A stretch of DNA of 64,000 nt from Chlorobium ferrooxidans DSM 13031. GTDB taxonomy: Bacteria; Bacteroidota; Chlorobiia; Chlorobiales; Chlorobiaceae. A program made the translations under genes and the position numbers. This document shows positions 47,489 to 57,662 of the stretch, in pieces. Under the pieces are notes generated by a model. The model worked only from the letters and a program-made list of their open reading frames with translations. It had not been told where the DNA came from and did no database searches. Where the stretch lies: positions 2,969-66,968 of the forward strand of contig NZ_AASE01000005.1 of the NCBI RefSeq assembly GCF_000168715.1, given 5' to 3'. How positions within the stretch are numbered: position 1 is the first letter of the stretch; every line of letters starts with the position of its first letter.

Positions 47489-50400
47489 GTTCACTGCCGG
47501 ACAGGCAGCTTAGAAAGGAACAACGGTATCCCCGAACCGCCGCTCAGCGTTCACTGCCGGACAGGCAGCTTAGAAAAAGTCCCCGCTCCGATTTGATCAT
47601 CTTCAAAAGTTCACTGCCGGACAGGCAGCTTAGAAACGACCGACTTGCTTACCGAAACAGCCTCAACAGTTCACTGCCGGACAGGCAGCTTAGAAACGAG
47701 GATTTCCTCTTCGATTTTACGGATGGTCGTTCACTGCCGGACAGGCAGCTTAGAAAAAGGGATATGGACAGGCTGGTTGCCGGATCATGTTCACTGCCGG
47801 ACAGGCAGCTTAGAAAACAAGGCACAGTAATACGCAAATCGTTATAAGCGTTCACTGCCGGACAGGCAGCTTAGAAATCTCAATGGATCGCTAGACCTTG
47901 ATGAATTCCGTTCACTGCCGGACAGGCAGCTTAGAAAGGAGAAGTCTTCTACAAACGTCCCGAATATGCTGTTCACTGCCGGACAGGCAGCTTAGAAACC
48001 GGGAAACTTAACGTTAATCGAACATCGTTACGTTCACTGCCGGACAGGCAGCTTAGAAATCAAGGTTGTCCGGGCAGAAGAGGCTGATTTAGTTCACTGC
48101 CGGACAGGCAGCTTAGAAATGTATCAATGCTTCAACTCTGGCAGATTCTATGTTCACTGCCGGACAGGCAGCTTAGAAATTTTATCCACGATTTAACCAA
48201 AATGATTATGCGTTCACTGCCGGACAGGCAGCTTAGAAACGTTTGATACGGGGGTTTTGCGGGTAGAACTGGTTCACTGCCGGACAGGCAGCTTAGAAAT
48301 GAGAGCAAGTGTCGGCGCAAACGGATCAAAAGTTCACTGCCGGACAGGCAGCTTAGAAAAGATACTACGACTATATGCTCGAATGCAGTGAGTTCACTGC
48401 CGGACAGGCAGCTTAGAAATGGGATTGCTGCTGGATGGTTCGATAAATTCAAGTTCACTGCCGGACAGGCAGCTTAGAAAAACCGCCTCAAGGATCGATG
48501 CTCCATAATTATTGTTCACTGCCGGACAGGCAGCTTAGAAAGCTGTACACGCACACTGTAAGCGCCGGTATCCGTTCACTGCCGGACAGGCAGCTTAGAA
48601 AGTCGATACCCGGAACTCTTGCAATGCGGATTCGTTCACTGCCGGACAGGCAGCTTAGAAAGGAAACTCGCGGGCTCTTGTGCTACAACCTCAAGTTCAC
48701 TGCCGGACAGGCAGCTTAGAAATTTCGACCGGCTGACCATCTACCTCGAACTGCGTTCACTGCCGGACAGGCAGCTTAGAAAACTCGGCAACATCATTCA
48801 CCGGCACATCAACAGTTCACTGCCGGACAGGCAGCTTAGAAATCGGCCTGGCCTCTGAACTCATAAGCAAATAAGTTCACTGCCGGACAGGCAGCTTAGA
48901 AAATAGTGTGGCAAGCTTGTCAGAAACATATAGGGTTCACTGCCGGACAGGCAGCTTAGAAATTGACGACAAAACTGAGCTGCTCCTTTTCCGGGTTCAC
49001 TGCCGGACAGGCAGCTTAGAAAGTTGCACAAGGCCTTCTTGATCGCATCCTCGAGTTCACTGCCGGACAGGCAGCTTAGAAAACCGTAAACTTTTTTATA
49101 AGCTTCGCCCTGGTGTTCACTGCCGGACAGGCAGCTTAGAAATAGTAATGATTTAGCAGAAGTGCCGAGAGGCAGTTCACTGCCGGACAGGCAGCTTAGA
49201 AAAAGGTACCGGTTACCATTAGTCAACGCCCACCGTTCACTGCCGGACAGGCAGCTTAGAAATCCGACGTTTACCGATGTTGAGTTGCAGGCGGGTTCAC
49301 TGCCGGACAGGCAGCTTAGAAACGCTGCTGCAATAGGAGGTGCAGCAAAAAGACGTTCACTGCCGGACAGGCAGCTTAGAAAATAATGCGGCAAGCTGGT
49401 CAGAAACATATAGGGTTCACTGCCGGACAGGCAGCTTAGAAATGTGTAGCTCTTACTGCTGCATCTGCTTGCTGGTTCACTGCCGGACAGGCAGCTTAGA
49501 AAAGCGATACCCATAACTATACCGTGTTCAACGAGTTCACTGCCGGACAGGCAGCTTAGAAATGTTCGCCCATGAATTTCTGGAAGTTGTCCCAGTTCAC
49601 TGCCGGACAGGCAGCTTAGAAATACCAAAGTCGGTGGCCTCGTACACACCTCTGGTTCACTGCCGGACAGGCAGCTTAGAAATGGAAGGCCGGAACGGAC
49701 ATTGCGTTTACGCTGTTCACTGCCGGACAGGCAGCTTAGAAACCTACAAAAAAGTTCTATCTCAATCGCGGGTTGTTCACTGCCGGACAGGCAGCTTAGA
49801 AATTGATCTCAACGGGCACACAAAACCATAAATCGTTCACTGCCGGACAGGCAGCTTAGAAATTTCGGAATGGCACACCAAGCATCCCGTAATCGTTCAC
49901 TGCCGGACAGGCAGCTTAGAAAGGAAACTCGCGGGCTCTTGTGCTACAACCTCAGTTCACTGCCGGACAGGCAGCTTAGAAATATATGATGCGGGTAGAT
50001 ATGGCACAAGTGGAGTTCACTGCCGGACAGGCAGCTTAGAAACCAACCAGAGCATCCACCTGCGCCTGAGCCGTGTTCACTGCCGGACAGGCAGCTTAGA
50101 AAGCAAGATCCCGGTTACTCTCCTTGCCGTCCCGGTTCACTGCCGGACAGGCAGCTTAGAAAAAAATCTGCAAGTAACGATGTTCGAGTCACATGTTCAC
50201 TGCCGGACAGGCAGCTTAGAAAACCATGCCGCCGATGTAATGTCTACACCTCCAGTTCACTGCCGGACAGGCAGCTTAGAAATTTGTCCCGTAACCGGCC
50301 ACGACTTGCCCGGTGTTCACTGCCGGACAGGCAGCTTAGAAAGGATTGCTGTCGGGGGTTAATGGGTTGTCGGAGTTCACTGCCGGACAGGCAGCTTAGA

Positions 50401-53400
50401 AACGGAGATTGAGCTCGCTCATAGCTTCCGGTCTGTTCACTGCCGGACAGGCAGCTTAGAAAAGCTACTGAAATGGCGGCTTGTGAGAACCTGGGTTCAC
50501 TGCCGGACAGGCAGCTTAGAAATGCATAAACGGTTTCCGGGCGGGCACTGGACGGTTCACTGCCGGACAGGCAGCTTAGAAAAGGAACAATGCACCCTGC
50601 GCTGAGTGAATTAAGTTCACTGCCGGACAGGCAGCTTAGAAAAATGCCTGTCTACAGTGTACCTGGTCTTATAGGTTCACTGCCGGACAGGCAGCTTAGA
50701 AATTTTGAGGCCAAGGTAAGGCAGAAGTGAAATAGTTCACTGCCGGACAGGCAGCTTAGAAATGAATAACGAAATCTATGCTCAGGGAACATCTGTTCAC
50801 TGCCGGACAGGCAGCTTAGAAATCCTGATCCAGAAGTTAATGCCATCACTTGGCGTTCACTGCCGGACAGGCAGCTTAGAAAGACACCGAAGAAACGACA
50901 GGAGGCTTGGCTGGGTTCACTGCCGGACAGGCAGCTTAGAAATTATTGATTACACAACTGGTGAAGTTCATGAAGTTCACTGCCGGACAGGCAGCTTAGA
51001 AATGAAAGTGTCTCCGGGGAGTGCTTCATCAGCAGTTCACTGCCGGACAGGCAGCTTAGAAAATTAACCCCCGACAGCAATCCGGACACTCCGGGTTCAC
51101 TGCCGGACAGGCAGCTTAGAAAGGTTCGTTGAGAGTGCGGTCGGCACTGGCGACGTTCACTGCCGGACAGGCAGCTTAGAAACGATAGCTGCTCAATCTC
51201 CATGAGGATCTTCAGTTCACTGCCGGACAGGCAGCTTAGAAAGATCAGTGGGGCTAAAACCTATCTTACAACAAGTTCACTGCCGGACAGGCAGCTTAGA
51301 AATCAGAACGAGCGCTGAACATCTTTCCAGACTCGTTCACTGCCGGACAGGCAGCTTAGAAAGTTGCCGTAAGTCTCAAGCGATCCGCGCAACTGTTCAC
51401 TGCCGGACAGGCAGCTTAGAAAGATAATTGTTATCAAAATCTGAATGGGTTTTTGTTCACTGCCGGACAGGCAGCTTAGAAAGGAATCGCGGTTGCTGCG
51501 CTCCTGATTTATAAGTTCACTGCCGGACAGGCAGCTTAGAAAGGTTGATGCGGTATTCGGTGGCGAATCAGACCGTTCACTGCCGGACAGGCAGCTTAGA
51601 AACGGAGGTCGAGCGCGAGACGACGGATGAGATTGTTCACTGCCGGACAGGCAGCTTAGAAATCAGACAAAAGAGGTGCTGAAAACAGCCAAGTGTTCAC
51701 TGCCGGACAGGCAGCTTAGAAATGCCTCGCCCATTCGTTTTGAGTTGAGATTATGTTCACTGCCGGACAGGCAGCTTAGAAAAACGTATATCCGACGAGG
51801 CCAAACTACTCGAAGTTCACTGCCGGACAGGCAGCTTAGAAACAGTGCAATTCAGCCTTGTAGACTTGCCCTGAGTTCACTGCCGGACAGGCAGCTTAGA
51901 AAAGAATGGGTCGCTTATTGCGATTGATTGCCAAGTTCACTGCCGGACAGGCAGCTTAGAAATTTAAAAAGGCCGGTCTCACCCCTGCCAGTGCGTTCAC
52001 TGCCGGACAGGCAGCTTAGAAATCTGAGATACTCCGGAAACCATTTCACTACTAGTTCACTGCCGGACAGGCAGCTTAGAAAACTTTATGCCACGCTTGC
52101 TCAGCAAATGGTATGTTCACTGCCGGACAGGCAGCTTAGAAATTGACGAGATAAAGGCGGCGTTTGATGAGGTCGTTCACTGCCGGACAGGCAGCTTAGA
52201 AATGGCAGGCGTCGCAATCCGCTTGTACTCTGTCGTTCACTGCCGGACAGGCAGCTTAGAAAGCTGAGGATGGAACCTTTAAACATGGGAGTGAGTTCAC
52301 TGCCGGACAGGCAGCTTAGAAAATTCTCCGGCAGATGGATTTTAACGGTATGATGTTCACTGCCGGACAGGCAGCTTAGAAAACCGATGATGCAGGAACT
52401 TGAGTTGACTGAAAGTTCACTGCCGGACAGGCAGCTTAGAAAATACAATTTCAAGGGGTTTTTCATCATTGATTGTTCACTGCCGGACAGGCAGCTTAGA
52501 AATCCACAGTTATGGAACCGATGCAGTTATTGTTGTTCACTGCCGGACAGGCAGCTTAGAAATATACTTTTGGCGGAAACAATGCCGGGATTGGGTTCAC
52601 TGCCGGACAGGCAGCTTAGAAAATTTTGATTTTTGTAAAATTGTTGATCAGTTAGTTCACTGCCGGACAGGCAGCTTAGAAATTTGATGCGTGGCAGTGT
52701 TGAGAGGGCTGTGCGTTCACTGCCGGACAGGCAGCTTAGAAACAGCGCGGAGCATCACCAGTCAAAGCGTTTTCGTTCACTGCCGGACAGGCAGCTTAGA
52801 AAGAGCTCGCCAAAGCCTTAGGTGTAGCTAAAACGTTCACTGCCGGACAGGCAGCTTAGAAAAAGTTTCTTGGACGTAACTGATTCAATGACTTGTTCAC
52901 TGCCGGACAGGCAGCTTAGAAACGATACTACGACTATATGCTCGAATGCAGTGAGTTCACTGCCGGACAGGCAGCTTAGAAATAAGTATTTGAGCATCAT
53001 TTACAGCTTTTGTATGTTCACTGCCGGACAGGCAGCTTAGAAACATTGTCGAGAGTATTCAAGTTTACAGCCGAGGTTCACTGCCGGACAGGCAGCTTAG
53101 AAAATCAACGGCTGCACAATCGGCATCATCCTTGTGTTCACTGCCGGACAGGCAGCTTAGAAAGGTCGAAAGACGGATCGTCTGTAACGAACGAGGTTCA
53201 CTGCCGGACAGGCAGCTTAGAAAGATTATTCCTGCTATTTTTGGGTTAGCAAGAAGTTCACTGCCGGACAGGCAGCTTAGAAAGACGTCAAACCCGTCAC
53301 AATCTTATCCATCAAGTTCACTGCCGGACAGGCAGCTTAGAAAGAAAGCATCGCACGGGTACCGGTCATCTTTGTGTTCACTGCCGGACAGGCAGCTTAG

Positions 53401-54063
53401 AAAGACAAGGCCTGGGCAGCTTCGCGGCGTCCCTGGTTCACTGCCGGACAGGCAGCTTAGAAAGGTTTCGGGTCAACCATGTCAACCGCGGAATTGTTCA
53501 CTGCCGGACAGGCAGCTTAGAAATCCGCCGATCAATTCGCTTGCCATCCCGACAAGTTCACTGCCGGACAGGCAGCTTAGAAACCAGGCTAGCTGGATTG
53601 GAGAAACCACATTCGGTTCACTGCCGGACAGGCAGCTTAGAAAATGAGGATTAGAAGTATTTGATGTATGAGAAGGTTCACTGCCGGACAGGCAGCTTAG
53701 AAAGTAGACTTCCCGGTCCCCGATGGCGACGTAACGTTCACTGCCGGACAGGCAGCTTAGAAATGTGAAGATATTGCAAAAGCCTTCAAGAAAGCGTTCA
53801 CTGCCGGACAGGCAGCTTAGAAAGGAAAGTGTCGGAGAGTGGCGGGGCGCGGGTTGTTCACTGCCGGACAGGCAGCTTAGAAATCAAGCATCCGAAGCTG
53901 CTTCGGTGATGCCATGTTCACTGCCGGACAGGCAGCTTAGAATGCAAAGTTCAAGGGGTCTGGCCGGGTACTTGTGTTCACTGCCGGACAGGCAGCTTAG
54001 AAAAGCGATACCCATAACTATACCGTGTTCAACGAGTTCACTGCCGGACAGGCAGCTTAGAAA
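47489..54063 (+). CRISPR. Type I-F CRISPR array, 110 repeats and 109 spacers
   Basis: The repeat is 28 nt, begins GTTCACTGCC and ends CTTAGAAA, with a 5-bp stem CTGCC/GGCAG around a GGACA loop for Cas6f. By hand count there are 110 repeats; only number 108 (53916-53943) differs, its last base being T instead of A. Of 109 spacers, 102 are 32 nt and seven are 33 nt (numbers 6, 8, 9, 16, 17, 20, 92). Several spacers repeat or nearly repeat: 20/41, 15/91, 34/109 and 24/32; 48 and 60 overlap on opposite strands. The repeat sequence is very close to that of I-F systems of gammaproteobacteria. Confidence 0.98.
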
Positions 54064-54569
54064 TGATTTCGCCGGAGCATGTGGGGAGTGACGTTCATGA
54101 TTTCGTACACTTGCGTTAGCGAGGCAAAAGTGAATAGCTGATTATTGACCAAACGAATGTTTGACTTTGCGCATCTGGGTTGCAAAGGCCTTGATGTGTT
54201 CATCCCATGCGTTGTGCAAGACAGGGGCAAAGTCTGCTCTATTCGGCCATACGGTTGTTCCTGCTTCATCGTCAACAGTCGCTTGTCTGAAAAAGTCATG
54301 ATCGCGTAGAGGTGTATAGAGTTCACCAAACAAAACGGATTCCAGATTGAGCTTTTCAGATCAAGTCCGCTTGCGGGAGATCCTTGAATTCCTCAACCAA
54401 CTACTCTCCGTCCCGACTGACAACAAATCCTTTATGCATTGAGGTTTGACTATGATTCCTGAATCAGGTAAACAGAGCGGTGCATGCATAAAAAGGGGTG
54501 ATAAACGCTATTCTCTGGTTATATTTTCTGATATGGTTTGACAACGCGATTATCTGAAGGAGATCTCCT
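54064..54569. other. Gene-poor stretch after the array
   Basis: Holds a DUF2442-like remnant (54142-54375, minus) and other broken frames. On the minus strand at about 54370-54440 a short frame MHKGFVVSRDGE breaks at a TAG and continues LVEEFKDLPQADLI to a stop, a possible second remnant. AAGGAGAT at 54557-54564 is the ribosome site of the next gene. Confidence 0.5.
54142..54375 (-). pseudogene. DUF2442-family remnant
   Basis: The frame reads SEKLNLESVLFGELYTPLRDHDFFRQATVDDEAGTTVWPNRADF in pieces; the parts LYTPLRDHDFF and TVDDEAGTTVWPNRADFAP are typical of DUF2442, a family found as antitoxin-like partners of small toxins. A stop lies upstream of it, with no start codon at the usual place, so the N-terminus is lost. 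Resemblance is from memory. Confidence 0.5.
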
Positions 54570-55670
54570 ATGCTGCAGAAGGCTTTGTTTCCGGGCAAGT
54601 ATATCCAGGGCGCAGGGGCTCTCGGAGAGTTGCCGGCTCTTGTCAGGCTCTTTGGCAACAGGGGGATGATTCTTGCTTCTCCTTCTGTTTATACTGCCGT
54701 TCTTCCTGAGAGCGGGCTCGATCTGAAGGGCAGTTCGCTGCAAGCAGAACGATTCGGCGGGGAGTGCAGTGAAAAGGAGCTGTCGAGGGTGGCTGCACTT
54801 ATTGCGGAGAACAGGGCGGATGTGCTTGTCGGCATGGGAGGCGGCAAAACAATTGATACGGCGAAAATTGCTGCTGACCGGGCGGGGATTCCGGTTATTA
54901 TTGTGCCGACCATCGCCTCCACTGACGCGCCGTGCAGCGGTTGTGCCGTTATCTACACTGAAGAGGGGGTGTATGAATCGGCCTGCTATCAGAAATCCAA
55001 TCCGGCAGCCGTGCTGGTGGATACCGAAATTATTGCAAAAGCACCCGTTCGTTTTCTTGTTGCCGGTATGGGCGATGCACTGGCGACCTGGTTCGAGGCA
55101 AACTCATGCAGCAGGACACAATCATCAAACGAGTGCGGCGGCCTCAGCACCCTGACCGGGCTCAGCCTCGCAAGGCTCTGTTATGATACGCTTATTCAAT
55201 ATGGCCCGAGCGCAAGAATAGCTGCCAAGCAGCACATCATAACACCAGCTCTGGAGCATATTGTGGAGGCCAATATTCTGCTCAGTGGAGTCGGTTTTGA
55301 GAGTGGCGGTCTTGCAAGTGCCCACTCCATTCACAACGGTCTTACGGCACTGGCTGAAACACACGCCTTTTACCACGGGGAGAAGGTGGCTTTCGGTTTG
55401 CTTGCAGGCCTTCAGCTCACTGATGCCTCGCCGGATGTATCGGAGCAGGTCTACGCTTTTTGTGAGGAGGTAGGCCTTCCAACCACCCTTGCCGATATCG
55501 GTCTTCGTGATTTCGACCGTGAACGATTGATGCCTGCCGCAGTAAAAGCCTGTGCACCCGCTGAATTCATTCATCACGAAGCGGGCAGCATCACCCCCGA
55601 AAAAGTCCTTCAGGCCATGCTCATGGCTGACGCTATCGGAGCATCGAGAAAAAAGAGGCAAAACGCATAG
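54570..55670 (+). CDS. gldA: Glycerol dehydrogenase (GldA family)
   Basis: Zn-dependent NAD+ oxidoreductase of 366 aa, glycerol to dihydroxyacetone. It has the NAD loop VGMGGGKTIDTAK, the Zn ligands D in MGDALATWFE and H in ASAHSIHNGL and HGEKVAFG, and PTIASTDAPCS. Length is that of GldA. AAGGAGAT at 54557-54564 gives a strong ribosome site. A role with glycerol in a green sulfur bacterium is unusual but the family match is good; related dehydrogenases cannot be excluded. Confidence 0.88.
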   Translation: MLQKALFPGKYIQGAGALGELPALVRLFGNRGMILASPSVYTAVLPESGLDLKGSSLQAERFGGECSEKELSRVAALIAENRADVLVGMGGGKTIDTAKIAADRAGIPVIIVPTIASTDAPCSGCAVIYTEEGVYESACYQKSNPAAVLVDTEIIAKAPVRFLVAGMGDALATWFEANSCSRTQSSNECGGLSTLTGLSLARLCYDTLIQYGPSARIAAKQHIITPALEHIVEANILLSGVGFESGGLASAHSIHNGLTALAETHAFYHGEKVAFGLLAGLQLTDASPDVSEQVYAFCEEVGLPTTLADIGLRDFDRERLMPAAVKACAPAEFIHHEAGSITPEKVLQAMLMADAIGASRKKRQNA

Positions 55671-55855
55671 CTCTCGATTTTTGCTGTTTTACGGTTATCG
55701 CGCCGTACACTTTTCCGGACGGAAGAGAAGGGAGAGCGGAGTGTCTGGTTTATGAAAAATGATTGGTATGGTGTGATGTTTTCGGGAACCCTTTTGTTGA
55801 AAATTCTTATTATGTCGCAAAAGTTTTTGCTGTTAAATCTTGAAACAGGAGCATC

Positions 55856-56194
55856 ATGAGTGACTTGCCTAACTGCCCGAAATGTAACTCTGAATATACC
55901 TATGAGGTCGGGGGACTGTTGACCTGCCCTGAGTGTGCCCATGAATGGACGGCTTTGTCCGGTGCTGCTGATGAGAAGGTGCGTGTCTGGAAGGATGCGA
56001 ATGGTACCGTTTTGCAGGATGGCGACACGGTTACGGTGATCAAGGATCTCAAGGTCAAGGGCTCTTCATCGCCGATCAAGGGCGGCACGAAGGTGAAGAA
56101 CATCCGTCTCATCGAGGGTGACCACAACATTGACTGTAAAATTGATGGCTTTGGCGCGATGGAGTTGAAGTCGGAATTTGTAAAGAAAGCCTGA
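55856..56194 (+). CDS. yjdM: PhnA/YjdM family zinc-ribbon protein
   Basis: A 112-aa protein with an N-terminal zinc ribbon ([11 protein letters not shown]...[10 protein letters not shown]) and a PhnA domain ([28 protein letters not shown]). Named for the E. coli phosphonate region but not itself shown to act on phosphonates. Function unknown. Confidence 0.9.
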   Translation: MSDLPNCPKCNSEYTYEVGGLLTCPECAHEWTALSGAADEKVRVWKDANGTVLQDGDTVTVIKDLKVKGSSSPIKGGTKVKNIRLIEGDHNIDCKIDGFGAMELKSEFVKKA

Positions 56195-56229
56195 ATTGGT
56201 CTGGACGCTTTATTTATGACATTGTACGA

Positions 56230-56835
56230 TCATTTAAAACTGTCAGCCAAAGCAAGGTCAACCGACGGATTTATACCGGGCGCAAGATAATTCAATGGCT
56301 CTCCATTTTTTCTTGAAGCAAGCAGAACGGGTTTGCCTTCGCAACTGCTGTTGTCGAACACCATAAAAAGATCGGCTTGTGGAGCAAACCAGCGTAATTG
56401 TTCATGGGACGTCCTGTGACGTTCAATTGCTTTTGCTGCATCTACGGAATGTCCTCCTTTTTCGACGCGTTCGCTGACACGCAGCGGTGACAATTCCGGG
56501 GGATAAAGTGATATATAAATTAGTCCGAATTTGAAGCCACGGGCCTTTGCTTTGGTCACGTCATCCCTGTATTTGCCCGTTGATAACACCGTTTCAACGA
56601 CAAAACTTTGTCCGGCTTATATGCAGTTATCAACTTCGGCACCAACTGCAATGGCGGCTTTCAGATTGAGGTGGTTTGGTGGGTCGTCTGGAAACTGTTT
56701 TCGAAGTTCGAGCGTCCGTTCATCAGCGTTGAGTTTAACAAGGCCATGATCGCCAAGGTTCTTGAGAAAGGTTTCAGCAAAACCGGATTTACCGGCACCA
56801 TTCGGACCAGCGATAATCCACATCCACTTTGCCAT
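56230..56835 (-). pseudogene. Zeta-toxin-like AAA kinase, split by an ochre stop
   Basis: The frame opens at 56835 with MAKWMWIIAGPNGAGKSGF (Walker A) and runs to TAA at 56617-56619, then continues in the same frame through AGQSFVVETVLSTGKYRDDV to 56230. The joined frame is 201 codons, the full length for this short zeta-type kinase. TAA stands where EVDNxIQAGQ would be expected (CAA to TAA), so one base change inactivates it. Zeta toxins phosphorylate UDP-GlcNAc; the predicted partner lies 32 bases upstream. Confidence 0.85.
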
Positions 56836-56867
56836 ATGTGTGCTGGATTAGCGTATGTTGAGTGAGT

Positions 56868-57356
56868 TTATTGTTTGGAGTGTTCGCGAACAAGCAATTG
56901 ACCGCAGATTGAGCCATGCGTAGTAATGCCAAGTCTATCATTTTCTTCAACAGCCTTCCCTGCAGCCATGACAAATGACGTTTGTGCGATTGCAATCAAA
57001 GTATCGGCTTCATCGGAAATTCCAGTCGTAACCGTCCCACCTTGTGATTTATCTTTGGAGATAGAATAGATCAATCTTGAATTCGGGCTGATTACATCAT
57101 TGATAACCGCTTTTAATACGGATGAGTAGTTTTTAGCAATCCAATCATAGAAAAATTGGCTCGGTACCTCAATTGTCAGTTCGTGTCCGGAGAAGCTTAA
57201 TGGTTTGATCGGGGAGAACCATGTTTTGAACTCCAGTGGGTCTGTTTTTTCTTTTATGGTTACCATGCAAGTATCCCATACCTGTTGTGCTTTTGAGGTA
57301 TCTTGCTTCTTTTGTGTTTGCGGATACTTGATAAACGCCTTTGAGGTAATGCTCAT
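56868..57356 (-). CDS. DnaA N-terminal domain fused to an antitoxin-like tail
   Basis: A 162-aa protein. Residues about 23-100 match the DnaA N-terminal domain (WDTCMVTIKEKTDPLEFKTW, then LTIEVPSQFFYDWIAKNY), which in DnaA binds DnaB and partner proteins. The AAA and DNA-binding parts of DnaA are absent. Residues about 111-162 (LIAIAQTSFVMAAGKAVEEND, then GITTHGSICGQLLVRE) look like the small proteins usually encoded before short zeta toxins. AGGAG precedes the ATG at 57356. It is complete and in frame, whereas the kinase after it is broken. Both assignments are by recalled patterns; the fusion is the point of interest. Confidence 0.7.
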   Translation of the reverse strand: MSITSKAFIKYPQTQKKQDTSKAQQVWDTCMVTIKEKTDPLEFKTWFSPIKPLSFSGHELTIEVPSQFFYDWIAKNYSSVLKAVINDVISPNSRLIYSISKDKSQGGTVTTGISDEADTLIAIAQTSFVMAAGKAVEENDRLGITTHGSICGQLLVREHSKQ

Positions 57357-57479
57357 ATTTAACTCCTGAAGGCTGGCGCAGTGTCGTAATCGTGGCTATT
57401 AATAACTTAAACCTTGTGTCTGCGATGAAATATAGCTGATTGCTGTTTCTTTGTTAATACACCGGATCGGGTAACAATA

Positions 57480-57647
57480 TAGTGATTATTAACGAACAAA
57501 GAGCAATGGCAAAAAGTTGTTGCTCTTTCAGACGTGGTTTACACTTTTCCATGGCAGTAAATGCAGGGGGAGTGCAGAAATCTCTCTGTATCGGTTTGGG
57601 GAACAATCAGTTAACGCGCAGGCGCATTGGTGTGCCTGCGCGTTTTT
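57480..57647 (+). ncRNA. Candidate small RNA
   Basis: Two hairpins and a 3' terminator followed by TTTTT, with no upstream plus-strand gene to terminate, suggest a stand-alone transcript of roughly 150-170 nt. No known RNA family was recognised and no promoter is clear, so this is tentative. Confidence 0.3.
57614..57647 (+). terminator. Rho-independent terminator, plus strand
   Basis: ACGCGCAGGC (57614-57623) pairs with GCCTGCGCGT (57634-57643) over a 10-nt loop and runs into TTTTT. On the minus strand no U run follows, so it probably does not end the arg operon efficiently. Confidence 0.75.
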
Positions 57648-57662
57648 GCTGATGGCCGGGGA

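Larger units (their letters stand above)
57357..57662. other. Intergenic stretch with two hairpins
   Basis: A 306-base stretch between the DnaA_N-antitoxin gene and argG. It holds a 9-bp hairpin (AAAGAGCAA 57498-57506 with TTGCTCTTT 57520-57528) and a terminator at 57614-57647. No protein gene is convincing. A small RNA on the plus strand is possible. Confidence 0.5.

Noticed and set aside
50403-51214. Spacers 49 and 62 share an 11-nt inverse match
   Set aside because: The match is internal with differing flanks on both sides; a few such matches are expected by chance among 109 spacers.
47458-54091. Many open frames made of repeated SLPDRQLRK, VHCRTGSLE or FLSCLSGSE segments
   Set aside because: They are translations of the CRISPR repeat in three frames, not proteins.
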